Shown: positions 1-9,725, numbered from the stretch's first letter. The stretch is DNA of 64,000 nucleotides from Calothrix sp. PCC 7716 (GCF_019977735.1 NZ_AP025019.1:186001-250000); one strand, 5' to 3'. Notes: generated by a model from the sequence alone, not told the origin. Program-made: numbers and translations.

Positions 1-2
1 TC

Positions 3-236
3 GTGAGTCTAGATGAAGCCACTCTAGAGCTTTATTGGAGCTACGGTGGGCAGTTGGAAGATTTAGGGGTGGATATGGTTGATGATACTTTACAAGAGGT
101 TTTGAACGGACACCCTTTCAATCTGGAAGCGGCTATTTTGGCTACTATCCAGTATGGGAAAAGGCATCCTTTTGAAAGCCAGAGGCACGCAACTAATTTT
201 TTGATCAAAGCACTCCGAGAGGGTTGGAAGCCATAA
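3..236 (+). CDS. Hypothetical protein, probably the 3' end of a larger gene
   Basis: The frame is open to the left window edge, so the GTG at position 3 may be internal and the true start may lie outside. The 77 visible residues are acidic and helical, with a basic tail (ALREGWKP). I recognise no family. About 310 bases without a gene follow, and the next gene runs on the opposite strand. Confidence 0.5.
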   Translation: MSLDEATLELYWSYGGQLEDLGVDMVDDTLQEVLNGHPFNLEAAILATIQYGKRHPFESQRHATNFLIKALREGWKP

Positions 237-551
237 CCAAAAGCTTTTTCTAACTCTGTTCATACATTTGACCTGTTTTTGTTTGGCTGAAAATATACCA
301 CCTTACAGCCATAAGAATTAACAACAAAAGACTTCTAACTCACCCCCTTTGAGGCACTTATTTATTAGTTTGTAGCCTTTTTAAGCGTTTATCTTTAGTT
401 TTTAGTTTTTGCTTAAAGCTATCAGTAAACAATCTCAAGGTTGAAGCCTCCCTAAAGCGTTCCAACAGCCCGATAGCGGTGGCAACTTACCAACTGGTCG
501 AAAAACTGAGAGGAACTACCTCAGCTGCTTGATGAATCTAAAACTTAAAAT
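237..551. other. Intergenic region, no gene seen
   Basis: About 315 AT-rich bases between the left-edge gene and the 3' end of the CoiA-like gene. Both strands were read. There is no coding frame of convincing length and no clear terminator; only a weak CTGAG/CTCAG pairing lies near 506-525. Confidence 0.5.
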
Positions 552-1400
552 CTAAGGGATTTTAGGAAACTTACCATTGTTTTTTATAACAAACTCTTCT
601 TTACTAACTTTTTGCAGGCACCATAAATCTCTATAATCTTCAAGATAATACTTTTTTAACCACCATAAACATATTCCCCCAAAGTCTATATAAACAGGTT
701 TTGTAGCTTGATACCATACATCTCTTGATTTTTTCCAGCAAAATAAATGATGTCCTGCATAAGCTTTTTCAATTTCCTGTTCTATTTCACCTGCAAAATG
801 AATTTGAACCATACAGTTAAATTTTTGGTATGATATCAAACATTTTTCATATTCAGGATTTTCAGACTTTTTATGAAAGTAGTCACCTCTGTATATAGTT
901 TTTCCGTATTTTTTAAAATCACTGAAATTGCTATGATTGCTATAACCTCTAAATACAATATCATTGAATAACTGATGGTACGGTTCTGGTAACTTGTCTA
1001 AGATTGCAAAGTTCTTTTCAAAATTTTTACCGTTAACTATCCAAACCATATTTTGATAAAAATTTTCTCTAGCACTTAACTCATCAAAGTTCATAGGTGA
1101 ATTTTGAATTTCAATAACCATACCATCATCGGTTTTTATATCAGCTATGTGTTTTTCTCCAGTATTTTCTTCAAAATGCACTACTTCTTGATTTTCTTTA
1201 CTAAAATAGCTTTTCCATAATCTGTGCCAGGGTGTTTCGTTTTCCCACCACGAATCACAACTTTTTAAAGACTTATGTGCCCAGTGCCAAACTTTTCTAG
1301 TACCACATTTAGAAAGCACAGAATTATTACATAGACAACAGACCCCTTCTTGCTTTGGTTCTGGTTCTTGTTTAGCACCGTTCACAAATGCATACTTCAT
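552..1400 (-). CDS. CoiA-like nuclease-domain protein, copy 1
   Basis: About 282 aa from ATG 1400, chosen over an upstream in-frame ATG because MKYAFVNG aligns with the start of the second copy at 14747. Residues 21-48 hold a Cys/His cluster (CCLC, C32, HWAHK, C48) typical of the CoiA-like family. It is followed by a PD-(D/E)XK-like core: HIADI, then a hydrophobic strand ending in EIQNS (the E-x-Q form). CoiA proteins are known from competence, but many bacteria carry CoiA-like genes on mobile or defence DNA with no transformation role. The gene stands alone, divergent from the NACHT gene. The family call is fairly safe; the role is not known. Confidence 0.75.
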   Translation of the reverse strand: MKYAFVNGAKQEPEPKQEGVCCLCNNSVLSKCGTRKVWHWAHKSLKSCDSWWENETPWHRLWKSYFSKENQEVVHFEENTGEKHIADIKTDDGMVIEIQNSPMNFDELSARENFYQNMVWIVNGKNFEKNFAILDKLPEPYHQLFNDIVFRGYSNHSNFSDFKKYGKTIYRGDYFHKKSENPEYEKCLISYQKFNCMVQIHFAGEIEQEIEKAYAGHHLFCWKKSRDVWYQATKPVYIDFGGICLWWLKKYYLEDYRDLWCLQKVSKEEFVIKNNGKFPKIP

Positions 1401-1520
1401 ATGAAATACCTTATTTAGGACATAGGTACTATAAAGATAACACACCTGTAGCCACAGTAAACCCCAGGATATACTAATTTGTACAGTTTATGTGCGAATA
1501 TGTACTACTTGCAAACGTAA

Positions 1521-1765
1521 TGACTCACGGTTCGCCCATTTTAAATTGAGTTAGGAAAAAGCTGAACGATTTAATAAGGGTTCTAGGCTATGATTCAAAT
1601 GTACTTTCATCCCGACTTTATGCGAGCGCATAAAAATAGAGTTTTTAGAGGGGGGTGATAGTTTAAGGAGAATTTACGGAAATCGCTAAAACCATTACGA
1701 TACCTAGATTTTATGATTTTTAGCAATTTCTCAAACTCAAAAAAAAATAGGCGAACCGGGAGTAA
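1521..1765. mobile_element. MITE-like element with inverted terminal repeats
   Basis: Positions 1521-1550 and the reverse complement of 1736-1765 match over about 30 bases with few differences; the shared core is CGGTTCGCC followed by an A/T run and TTGAG. Weaker pairing continues inward. The 245-bp element holds no reading frame of note. It lies between two divergent genes, just upstream of the NACHT gene, so it may supply promoter or terminator sequence. A target duplication could not be fixed by eye. Confidence 0.55.
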
Positions 1766-1812
1766 TCATGTAACAATTTATAAAAACTATACGTGGTAAT
1801 AGTTTTCAGCCC

Positions 1813-4245
1813 ATGTTGCAGGTTTTTACACTTATCTCGGTTTCGTGTCAAAGTATTGCTGAATATGATGAATCAAATGTACTCGATGTAAAAACAGTTC
1901 AACGCTTCTTCAAAGGAGAGCCTATTGATGAAGAAAATGCCCTTACAATTTTCAAAGCGCTGGGTGTAGATGCATCACTAGGGGTTGATTATGAAGTAAG
2001 TCCTACAGACAACGACAAAAAAGGACAGTTAAGTAACGACCCATACCAAGAAACTACTGACTCTCAATCGGCGCCACAAAACAAGTCATCAAATGAAACT
2101 ATTAATATCGATGAACTAGTACGAACTGCACGCGATAAAATTGGTGCCTACATTAATGAACGTTGCGGTACTATGCGTGTACTAGGTATGGCACGCCCAA
2201 TGAAATTGGATGATATTTACACCAGTGTCAATATTTTGGAGAAAATTACCAAATTTGAATGGTCATCACCAGATGAACTTTTGCAAAACGCTAATAATGA
2301 ATATTCTGATCGATTAAGTTTAGGGAAGGTACGTGAAGAAAAAGTACTAGGTAAGACAGCGGTAACACAACACTCCAAGTTGATGATTTTGGGTAAACCT
2401 GGCGCCGGGAAAACAACGTTTCTCAAACATATAGCGATACAGTGTATCAATGGTAACTTTGAACCAAGGCGTATTCCGTTATTTATCACCCTCAAAGATT
2501 TTGCGGAAGCGAATAATCAACCATTATTATTGGAATATTTAACTCAATTATTCGACTCTGAACTTATAAACTTGCAAGCAGTCAAACAATTAATCGAACA
2601 AGGTAAATTAATTATACTATTCGATGGCTTAGATGAAGTAAATAAACTAGACAATATACGAATTGTAAAGCAAATTGAAAATTTTACAATCAAATATAAT
2701 AAAAATCAATTTATAATTACTTGTCGAATTGCAGCGTGCGAGTATATTTTTGAAAACTTTACTGATGTCGAAATTACTGATTTTGATGAAAAACAAATCG
2801 AAACATTCGTAAATAAATGGTTCGATTCTAAAAATGATACTAGTAGAGCAAAAGAATTTATTGATGAATTGGAAAGAAACAAACCTATTAAAGAGCTAGC
2901 AACTACTCCAATATTATTAACATTATTATGCTTGGTATTTGAAGAAAAAGGTACTTTCCCGCAAAATCGCGCTAAATTATACGAAGATGGTTTGGATGCA
3001 TTGCTTGAGAAGTGGGATACTACCCGTTATATTGAGCGTGACCAGCTACCATACAAAAATCTATCATTAAAACAAAGAAAAGATTTACTGAGCCAAATTG
3101 CTTACCCAACATTCAATAGTAGTAAATACTTCTTCAAACCAGAAGATGTTGAAGAATATATAATACAATATTATAATTCACTGAATATTAAAGATGACAT
3201 CGATACGAAGAAAATATTGGAATCAATCGAAGCTCAACATGGTTTGCTTATTGAACGTGCGCGCGGTATTTATTCATTTTCACATTTGACATTTCATGAG
3301 TATTTTACGGCAAGGAATATTGCTACAAGTACAACTGATAATAAGCTTTTACTTCAATTATCTACCCATATTAATGAAAGACGCTGGGAAGAAGTTTTTC
3401 TTTTAATCGCAGGATTAATGCGTGATGGAACTGACCAATTACTACTTTTGATGGAAAAAGAGGCGCATTCTTATATTAATACTCCTAAATTACAAGCGCT
3501 ATTACGTTGGGCACATGAGGAAACTGCTGGTTCTGCGGGTAATATTAAACCTTACGGTAAACGTGCATTAGCTATTGCCTATGCCGAAGCCAATGCCTAC
3601 GCCAACATCATCACCAACGCCAACGCTATCACCAACACCATTGCCAAAACAGACGCCATCGCCATCACCCACGCCGCCAACGCTATTACCTACGCCATTG
3701 GCATCGCCTTCGCCAAAACCGATGCCATCACCTTTGCCAAAGCCATCACCTTTGCCAAAGCTAACACCTTCGTCAACGCCAAAGCCATCACCTTTGCCAA
3801 AGCCAACACCTTCGCCTTCGCCAACGCCGATGCCATCACCTTTGCCAAAGCCATCACCTTCGCCTTCGCCGACACCATCGCCTTCGCCAACACCGATGCC
3901 ATCAAGAAATTTATCAAATGCGCTCAAGACCTAGAAAATCTCAAAATATTTAAAAACATAGACTTGACCGGACTAATTGCCCAAATGGAAGCACTACTGA
4001 CTCAAATTCCTAATGATGAACAGCCAGAGTCTGTGCATAAGTCATTTGCTAAATGCCTCATTGAGACATTGCTTCATGCTTTCAACCTTACCCCAGAAAT
4101 GGTTAATTTATCTGAAAAAGAAATGAAAGCACTAGATAATTACCTCTATGTCAATAGCTTCATCATTGAATGTTTTGATGCATCGGTAAAGGTGGCGCCC
4201 TCTACTTGGCAAGGTATTGAAGACAGAATGTTGAAGATTGATTAG
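1813..4245 (+). CDS. NACHT-domain NTPase (STAND/NLR-like) with alanine-alternating repeat region
   Basis: 810 aa. Residues about 14-55 look like a short N-terminal HTH (TVQRFFKG, then IFKALGVD) as in many cyanobacterial NACHT proteins; its first helix seems missing, so the N-terminus may be shortened. Walker A is GKPGAGKT (194-201) and Walker B ILFDGLDE (268-275, the NACHT DGLDE form). Sensor and winged-helix segments follow to about 550. Residues 591-698 are a low-complexity tract of alternating Ala and Asn/Thr/Phe (ITFAKA type), then a helical C-terminal domain of about 110 aa. Bacterial NACHT proteins include phage-defence NLR relatives. A hairpin overlaps the stop codon. Family call firm; the antiviral role is inferred from family. 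Confidence 0.88.
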   Translation: MLQVFTLISVSCQSIAEYDESNVLDVKTVQRFFKGEPIDEENALTIFKALGVDASLGVDYEVSPTDNDKKGQLSNDPYQETTDSQSAPQNKSSNETINIDELVRTARDKIGAYINERCGTMRVLGMARPMKLDDIYTSVNILEKITKFEWSSPDELLQNANNEYSDRLSLGKVREEKVLGKTAVTQHSKLMILGKPGAGKTTFLKHIAIQCINGNFEPRRIPLFITLKDFAEANNQPLLLEYLTQLFDSELINLQAVKQLIEQGKLIILFDGLDEVNKLDNIRIVKQIENFTIKYNKNQFIITCRIAACEYIFENFTDVEITDFDEKQIETFVNKWFDSKNDTSRAKEFIDELERNKPIKELATTPILLTLLCLVFEEKGTFPQNRAKLYEDGLDALLEKWDTTRYIERDQLPYKNLSLKQRKDLLSQIAYPTFNSSKYFFKPEDVEEYIIQYYNSLNIKDDIDTKKILESIEAQHGLLIERARGIYSFSHLTFHEYFTARNIATSTTDNKLLLQLSTHINERRWEEVFLLIAGLMRDGTDQLLLLMEKEAHSYINTPKLQALLRWAHEETAGSAGNIKPYGKRALAIAYAEANAYANIITNANAITNTIAKTDAIAITHAANAITYAIGIAFAKTDAITFAKAITFAKANTFVNAKAITFAKANTFAFANADAITFAKAITFAFADTIAFANTDAIKKFIKCAQDLENLKIFKNIDLTGLIAQMEALLTQIPNDEQPESVHKSFAKCLIETLLHAFNLTPEMVNLSEKEMKALDNYLYVNSFIIECFDASVKVAPSTWQGIEDRMLKID
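3583..3905 (+). repeat. Degenerate in-frame tandem repeat inside the NACHT gene
   Basis: Imperfect units of 6, 12 and 18 bases built on GCCATCACCTTTGCCAAA, encoding ITFAKA-like units. The segment is far richer in C than the rest of the gene, and this strand asymmetry leaves long open frames in other phases. Length should vary between strains by slippage. Confidence 0.8.
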
Positions 4246-4265
4246 TTAGGATGGAACGTCCTAAC
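4245..4265 (+). terminator. Hairpin at the end of the NACHT gene
   Basis: GTTAGGA, 7-base loop, TCCTAAC; the 5' arm begins on the last base of the stop codon. No strong U tract follows, so it may protect the transcript end or terminate weakly. Confidence 0.5.
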
Positions 4266-4576
4266 CTATACTTATTCATACATAGTGGGCAGGTGCCTAC
4301 CTTACAGGGAATTATGCAATGCACATCCCCTACTGCAAGCACACGCACACCTCAACTTCAATAGTCAATACCATTGATAACTAGTATTCAATACGATGCG
4401 TCAGTATTTCAAAGTAAAGCTTAATGCGGCACCCGAATAAATGAATCGATGTGTACATATGCATATACGTACTACATGCTTACTCAATCTATATAAAATA
4501 TTGGGAAACATTACTGGAAAGTACGTATATAAATGTGTATCATTCGTTTTGGGGTTAAGCAGAATGTTTAAGTATA

Positions 4577-4699
4577 ATGAGCAACAATTCTCCAAGCATC
4601 GATGAATTACGTGAGAGCTTTGAGCAAGTGTATGATGGACCAGACCGTTTGCGTTGGGAATACGATTTGGTAATGGAGTCCAATTCCCAACCACATTGA
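4577..4699 (+). CDS. Small hypothetical protein, 40 aa
   Basis: ATG 4577 to TGA 4697 gives an acidic, helical peptide starting MSNNSPSIDELRESF. It is the only plausible coding segment between 4246 and 4882. The codon use looks coding, but no clear ribosome binding site precedes it. It may be a genuine small gene or the start of a truncated one. Function unknown. Confidence 0.35.
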   Translation: MSNNSPSIDELRESFEQVYDGPDRLRWEYDLVMESNSQPH

Positions 4700-4882
4700 C
4701 TAAGACAGTGCCATAACGAACTAGATTTCTTTGAAATGTTCATGAACAGTACCCACCACATTGCTAATTACATACAAAACACGCATTTTACGTTTTATTA
4801 ATTTATGTAAAGCACCTGAGTGCCTTGTATTTACAGGATTATGATATCAAGATAATAATATAAAAAACGTAAATAACGTGAT

Positions 4883-5467
4883 ATGACGTATAAAAAACCA
4901 TCCACTTTAGAAGAACTCAAGGCTAACGCTGAATCACACCCTGATAGAGGGAAAATCAATGGAAAACCCGTGGTTAAACATGGTTCAATTGAACTACAAA
5001 AGAAAATTCCAAAACCATTATACGGACAATTGCTCTGCATGATAAATGCGTTCTCAATCAGTAAAAGCGATGCCGCAATAATTGGCGCCGCTTATGCCAT
5101 ATCCGAAATTTTCGACAACCAACACCCCCAAAGTTTTATAGCAGTCAACACTGGTTACGAGGGAGATACAACACTTTTTCGAGGAAATATACCAATAGGA
5201 TTACACGAATCACTCATAGCAATACTTAAAGAAAAAGGGTATAATCCAAAGGATGCCACTACCATAATTGTCAGTTGTTTTGTCAATAAAAGTGAAAGGG
5301 CATATAGAAAAAGACTGGAACAATTAAAAGAAGAATTCAACACTGACGACGAATCTATTATTAAGGCGTTCAAAGGGGAAAGCAAAAGAGTTGCAATAGA
5401 AAAGAAAATAGCGAAACTTGAATCAGGAGAAGAATTATCAGAAACAGATAAAATCAGAATAATTTAA
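4883..5467 (+). CDS. Hypothetical protein, 194 aa
   Basis: Starts MTYKKPSTLEEL. The N-terminal third is basic and polar. The middle (about 45-130) alternates hydrophobic strands and helices, and the C-terminal 60 residues are a charged, probably coiled-coil helix (RKRLEQLKEEF, KKIAKLESGEEL). No family is recognised. It converges on the gene at 5499, with a shared hairpin between the two stops. Confidence 0.7.
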   Translation: MTYKKPSTLEELKANAESHPDRGKINGKPVVKHGSIELQKKIPKPLYGQLLCMINAFSISKSDAAIIGAAYAISEIFDNQHPQSFIAVNTGYEGDTTLFRGNIPIGLHESLIAILKEKGYNPKDATTIIVSCFVNKSERAYRKRLEQLKEEFNTDDESIIKAFKGESKRVAIEKKIAKLESGEELSETDKIRII

Positions 5468-5473
5468 TCAATA

Positions 5474-5497
5474 ATTGATGGATTAATTTACATCAAT
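5474..5497. terminator. Likely bidirectional terminator between convergent genes
   Basis: ATTGATG, 10-base AT-rich loop, CATCAAT, placed exactly between the stop codons at 5467 and 5499. Confidence 0.5.
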
Positions 5498-5498
5498 A

Positions 5499-6347
5499 TT
5501 AACTACACGTATTCAAATTACTATTTTCTGACCGCTTCCCTTCAATTTGATTAGATTCAGAAGAACGACCATTTAATCTATAGTACATTTCATATAATTG
5601 CTTTGTTCGCACCTTGAATCTATTAGCCAGCAATTCCATCTCTTCAGGAGGAAGCAGTTGCTTCATATTCAAAAGTATATCCAGTAATTCATGGCAATCA
5701 CTATGATTCGGGTCGTTAATATTTCTCTTACTCCAATCAGAAAAATTATCTGGAGTAGGCGCCTCAATATCTATTGATTCACAATATTCCACTAATTGCC
5801 TACCGATAATAGCAAATTTATCCCTAGAAATGATATTCTTAACTATTGTTTTTGCATTACTTGGGTTTATATTCAATTCAATTGAACGACGTTCGCAATA
5901 ATCGATTAAGGCATCCCCAAGTGCCATCTTGTCCAAAATATCTTTTAGATTTACTTGAGGCGCCGTTGGTGAAAGCGATTTATCTTTAAGGCTTGCATAC
6001 GCCACATCTACCACCCATCCGGGTATATTACCTGGAATCGGTTCTGGTAAATTCATTATTTGCGCTGTAAAAACAATTTCCTCACCCAATCTCTCATAAT
6101 AATTAAATAATTCAGATAATTTACTATCTGGTACAAAAGATTTATTCCGTCCACGGGCATACTCAATAGCGTCAACAGCAAAAGCTACCAAATTCTGCAA
6201 AACACGAGTCAACGTATTGCCCCAATCTGGTATGAGCAACAGTAAACGTTCACGACTAGTTTTCGTGAAATCAAAAGGTATCCTTTTTTTCTGCTTATCC
6301 AAGAAAGTATCTTCTTTTGGCGTTTCCTGATTTTCTTTTGCTGACAT
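5499..6347 (-). CDS. Hypothetical protein, 282 aa
   Basis: Soluble, mainly helical protein starting MSAKENQETPKEDTF, with a polar disordered head and tail. The central region reads as helix bundles (LITRVLQNLVAF-like, DILDKMALGDALIDYCE, LVEYCESIDIE), with two similar segments around DYCERRSIELNI and EYCESIDIEAP that may be an internal repeat. No motif for an enzyme was seen. No family recognised. Confidence 0.7.
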   Translation of the reverse strand: MSAKENQETPKEDTFLDKQKKRIPFDFTKTSRERLLLLIPDWGNTLTRVLQNLVAFAVDAIEYARGRNKSFVPDSKLSELFNYYERLGEEIVFTAQIMNLPEPIPGNIPGWVVDVAYASLKDKSLSPTAPQVNLKDILDKMALGDALIDYCERRSIELNINPSNAKTIVKNIISRDKFAIIGRQLVEYCESIDIEAPTPDNFSDWSKRNINDPNHSDCHELLDILLNMKQLLPPEEMELLANRFKVRTKQLYEMYYRLNGRSSESNQIEGKRSENSNLNTCS

Positions 6348-6534
6348 ATACCAATATTACTCATACTTTTTATCTTTTATGCACACCTTCAACAACAAAT
6401 GTAAAACAATTGACAATTAATCACTACTGCTGATTCTATTTACTTGTATTTTGATTCTAGTTTGTAAATATTTGTAAATTTTTAGTAACCAAATTATCGG
6501 ATAAAGGTATATGTATAGATATACCCATAAAAGT

Positions 6535-6607
6535 AAAATCCACTAACAATACGTATGAACTCACCACCGATAGGCAATCTCCCACGTATACTCATAGCGC
6601 CACACAA
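6535..6607 (+). pseudogene. Duplicated 5' end of the gene at 7971
   Basis: About 73 bases, including ATG 6555 and the first 17 codons (MNSPPIGNLPRILIAP), match 7951-8023 (MNSPPINSLPRTLIAP) with about ten differences. Similarity stops abruptly, and the frame then runs on with unrelated sequence. This is a duplication scrap carrying the leader and start of that gene. Confidence 0.7.
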
Positions 6608-6692
6608 CATAAAGTGCTATAAAAACGAAAAAGGACGCAACACGTGTAAAATGTGTAGCGCCCGTATTCATATATCAGAAAATTCACACATT

Positions 6693-7409
6693 TCAACAGG
6701 TTGTAAATTCTTTGGGAAAAGCAGCATTCGACATTCCTAAATTGTCACAAATTTGGTAGTACTGCTTTTCAATAGAGTCGTATAACAACCGATAACGTGT
6801 AGTAAATGTTAACCAATTGCCTTCGCTTGCATCATACAATCCCAAATCTGGGTCAAATGAACGCCAAGTGTACTCGATTACATTACTGCCATCATCCCGC
6901 AGTTCTTGTTGACATATTCTTCTAAAATCTATCAAATCTTGAGGGTGCCAAAATTGTGGTCGCCTCCAAGTTGTTGCTTCTTCAAGTGTATGCCCAGGAT
7001 TTAGTATTTTACACTCGTCTGCCATGATGACTTGCAATTCATCAGAAAGCCTAACGACACCACGTCGCACTGGATTCTCTGTTAATTCAAGAGCAATCCT
7101 CAACAGCACTTTACTAGTACAACAGTTAGCAAACCACACCAACTGTTCTCTTTCCCCTTGCTCTTGACTGCTGATACTAGGTGCAATTGCCAGGGCTATA
7201 TCATCTGCGTCGATTGTCGCTGGAATCCTAACAGGTTTTTCTGGGTTGTTGAGTATTGTCTCTGATTTATTCATTACTTTCGCCCATCGTGCAAATTGAC
7301 TTTCATATTTTCTTGCAAGCAATTTGGCTGTACACCAATCAGGACAATTAATTACAAGCGCATCAACGCCAAAAGTTGCACCCATTGCCAATGTTGTTAG
7401 TTGATTCAT
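6693..7409 (-). CDS. Hypothetical protein paired with an RHH-like regulator
   Basis: 238 aa starting MNQLTTLAMGATFGVDALVI. Soluble, with Trp- and Cys-bearing segments (INCPDWCTAKLLARKYESQF, WFANCCTSKVLL). No enzyme motif was recognised. Its ATG overlaps the stop of the upstream gene by 4 bases, so the two are translationally coupled. The same pair with the same overlap was duplicated and then decayed at 13634-14117, which suggests they move and work as a unit. Confidence 0.75.
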   Translation of the reverse strand: MNQLTTLAMGATFGVDALVINCPDWCTAKLLARKYESQFARWAKVMNKSETILNNPEKPVRIPATIDADDIALAIAPSISSQEQGEREQLVWFANCCTSKVLLRIALELTENPVRRGVVRLSDELQVIMADECKILNPGHTLEEATTWRRPQFWHPQDLIDFRRICQQELRDDGSNVIEYTWRSFDPDLGLYDASEGNWLTFTTRYRLLYDSIEKQYYQICDNLGMSNAAFPKEFTTC

Positions 7410-7783
7410 TGTGCATTCTCCAGATTACGACAATGATTTACCAATTTATACAAATTATTTAATTCTGAAGCATCAATATCCAACAATTCACCCAAAACAG
7501 CGAAAGATATGCCATTCCTATCAGATTTACCAGTTAACAATTTAATAAATTTTTTTATTTCCTCAAAGTCATCACGATTCAATACAACAGTATCAGGAGG
7601 TGGTATTTTACCCGCAGATTCCAATTCATCAAGCTTCGTTTGCAACAAGTAAGACGCATTAGGCGCCTGTTTCTCATCTTTTGCAACGTGTTCCGTATAC
7701 CTTTGCAATTTTTCTATGTAGCCTTTTGGCAAGGCTATCGTTATCCTCGGCGTAACTTTCCCATCATCTTTTGATTTACTCAT
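7406..7783 (-). CDS. Ribbon-helix-helix-like DNA-binding protein
   Basis: 125 aa from ATG 7783 (MSKSKDDG). An in-frame ATG at 7801 would add six residues but would place the TATA-rich repeats at 7781-7807 inside the coding region. TPRITIALPKGYIEKLQRY followed by SYLLQTKLDELE fits an RHH strand-helix-helix; a second helical domain follows (EEIKKFIKLLTGK, LLDIDASELNNLYKL). RHH proteins often autoregulate and serve in plasmid copy control, partition or antitoxin roles. Repeats upstream (see 7898-7935) are natural operator candidates. Confidence 0.65.
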   Translation of the reverse strand: MSKSKDDGKVTPRITIALPKGYIEKLQRYTEHVAKDEKQAPNASYLLQTKLDELESAGKIPPPDTVVLNRDDFEEIKKFIKLLTGKSDRNGISFAVLGELLDIDASELNNLYKLVNHCRNLENAQ

Positions 7784-7897
7784 ATAGCGTCTATATCGCA
7801 TCTATCTAGCCAATCTTAACAAATCAGACAGGGCACTTTTTTCTAAAGGTTCGGTCTTGTTCGGTAAACCGTACTTCAAATACAATTTAGATTAGTT

Positions 7898-7935
7898 GCT
7901 ATATAGATGCTATATAGCTATTATATAGGTGCTAT
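7898..7935. promoter_or_regulatory. 11-base direct repeats, candidate operator
   Basis: GCTATATAG at 7898 and 7909, then degenerate copies (ATTATATAG, GTGCTATG) at 11-base spacing, about one helical turn. A further degenerate set (CATATAGCGT, CTATATCGCA, TCTATCTAGC) covers 7781-7807. Together they fill the divergent promoter space between the RHH gene and the gene at 7971, as expected for cooperative RHH binding. Confidence 0.5.
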
Positions 7936-7970
7936 GTTGGTCTAACAAAGAAAATCCATAAACAATACAT

Positions 7971-8564
7971 ATGAACTCACCACCGATAAACAGTCTCCCA
8001 CGTACACTCATAGCACCACGCGACTTCCTGCGCCCAATAATGATTGGCGAGGGTTTATCAGAAGAACAATACGAAAAATTTGAACAAGAGCGAGGGTACA
8101 AAACACAATGCGGAAAGGTATTGTCAGTACTACTTGGAGCGAGTTTGAATACTATCCGTTGCGGATGGGGTAAAACCCTCGATTTTGAAACAATGCCAGA
8201 ACAACATCGATATACTCTGGGTTATATCGAGAATGCAGGGATTAGTGTACGGTGTGCGATTCAAATTCGCAGTGGTGCCTATAGACCAAAATCGCTCTCA
8301 ACACAAAAGTTCTTGGCATACGCGCTAGGGCTAGATAATCTCAGCACCAGTGAACGCGATGCAAGATTATCAAGAAACGGGTTTATCTATGAATGTGCGC
8401 GCGCACTCTCAAGCGCAACAGGAATGGAATACGAGACAGTATTAGGTTGGGGCAACGACATACGTTTCCATAAAATGCCATCTGAACATGAGCGTACCTT
8501 GTACTACGCTCAAGCGGCAATGAAAGTATTAAATCAAACTACACAGCAATTGATTGCCGCATAG
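7971..8564 (+). CDS. Hypothetical protein, 197 aa
   Basis: Begins MNSPPINSLPRTLIAPRDFL. Two related segments (ECARALSSATGMEYETVLGWG and QCGKVLSVLLGASLNTIRCGWG) look like a repeated HTH-type helical module of 25-30 residues, each followed by a phrase ending in MP-E-H, TL-Y. This suggests an internal duplication, perhaps two DNA-binding-like domains. It is divergent from the RHH gene across the repeat operator. No known family recognised. Confidence 0.7.
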   Translation: MNSPPINSLPRTLIAPRDFLRPIMIGEGLSEEQYEKFEQERGYKTQCGKVLSVLLGASLNTIRCGWGKTLDFETMPEQHRYTLGYIENAGISVRCAIQIRSGAYRPKSLSTQKFLAYALGLDNLSTSERDARLSRNGFIYECARALSSATGMEYETVLGWGNDIRFHKMPSEHERTLYYAQAAMKVLNQTTQQLIAA

Positions 8565-8647
8565 GCAAAGCCCAAAAACAAAAAAATAGAGTGAATTGAG
8601 ATAAACCCAACCCACCCCTTTAAAAAAAACAAGGAACTATTATTATC

Positions 8648-9673
8648 ATGAGTACTGCAACAGTTTCAACCGTAACTGCATTCTCCCAGTTAGAAAAAAG
8701 CACAGTCGCATTACTAGATGCGGCGTTCAAACTCAAAGAACACAAAGAGTACTACGACCACGAAGAATACTTAGCCCTGCTTAAAGCGAATGGTTGGAAG
8801 TATGGAGGTACAGAAGAAAAAAGACTACTTGCAGTTGCAACTGCATTCAATCCCTTTATGCACTGCATTCAAAAATTGTCAAAAATTGAACCCAAGACTA
8901 TATATCAGCTAGCTGACGAAAAGCTGGCGCCAGTCATCACCCGAATACAAAATACACCATCTATAACTCAAGACCTAGTAGTTAAATTCATTCGCCACCA
9001 ACAGAATTTGTTAAGAAAACAAAAGAATGGAATGGCGCGCGAGGGGTGGAAGTACAGAAAGAATGGTCGGTTCTATCGTGTAGAACTAATTGAAGAAGGC
9101 GACTGGACTGGGCGAGCAATCGAAGCATTGCGCCAAAAAGGCCACGCTACAACAGAAATAGTCCGCAACGCAATGCAGCTTCTAGTCCAGCAAGAAGGTT
9201 GGGAAGTAGAAATAGCAGAAGATTCAGATAATCAAGAGGCGCCAGTAGTTGAGGAAGAAAATGTACTCGAACCAGTTCAAGTAACACCAGGCGCCATCCC
9301 CACATGTTTCCAAAATATTGAGGAAGATATTGAAGAAAAACTCTTCAACGAGCTTCTTATAGAATTCAAATTGTGTAAAGCATGGACAAACATACGTAAC
9401 GTATTGTATTGCTGCAATGCAGTTACTCGTAGCAGTGCGTGGAATGAACTAAGCCAGGATGAAAGGAAGAAAGTTTGGGCGGAAATGCCAGAAATGACAA
9501 GAGAATTAGCGCGCGCTAAAAAAGAAGGTGTGATACGCGATTACAGAGAACAGTTGTGCGGTAAGAAGTATGAAATTTATACTTGGGATGATGATGCTCC
9601 ATTTATAGTAAATGCGCTCATGGTTGAACGCGCGCTTACAGAAATCGCAGAAAACCTGTCCAACCAAAACTAA
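8648..9673 (+). CDS. Hypothetical protein, 341 aa, paralogue of the gene at 11468
   Basis: The N-terminal 130 residues (LLDAAFKLKEHKEYY, EEKRLLAVATAFNPF, LSKIEPKTIYQLADEK, ITQDLVVKFIRHQQ) align with the protein at 11468 (SIEPKVLYSLAQ, INQDLVLKLMRD). After them come a basic Trp-rich stretch, an acidic linker (about 195-235) and a second helical domain. No catalytic motif was recognised. A purine-rich AAGGA lies about 16 bases before the ATG. Paralogues 2 kb apart point to tandem duplication in this accessory block. Confidence 0.75.
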   Translation: MSTATVSTVTAFSQLEKSTVALLDAAFKLKEHKEYYDHEEYLALLKANGWKYGGTEEKRLLAVATAFNPFMHCIQKLSKIEPKTIYQLADEKLAPVITRIQNTPSITQDLVVKFIRHQQNLLRKQKNGMAREGWKYRKNGRFYRVELIEEGDWTGRAIEALRQKGHATTEIVRNAMQLLVQQEGWEVEIAEDSDNQEAPVVEEENVLEPVQVTPGAIPTCFQNIEEDIEEKLFNELLIEFKLCKAWTNIRNVLYCCNAVTRSSAWNELSQDERKKVWAEMPEMTRELARAKKEGVIRDYREQLCGKKYEIYTWDDDAPFIVNALMVERALTEIAENLSNQN

Positions 9674-9725
9674 ATATTTTGATAAAGTGCCAAAGTAACG
9701 CAAAACTTACTACAAAAAAAACAAA

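Noticed and set aside
3568-3934. Long open frames on both strands across the NACHT repeat (119-aa and 75-aa Pro- or Gly-rich products)
   Set aside because: They are phase shadows of the ITFAKA-type repeat; base bias removes stops from all phases. No ribosome sites.
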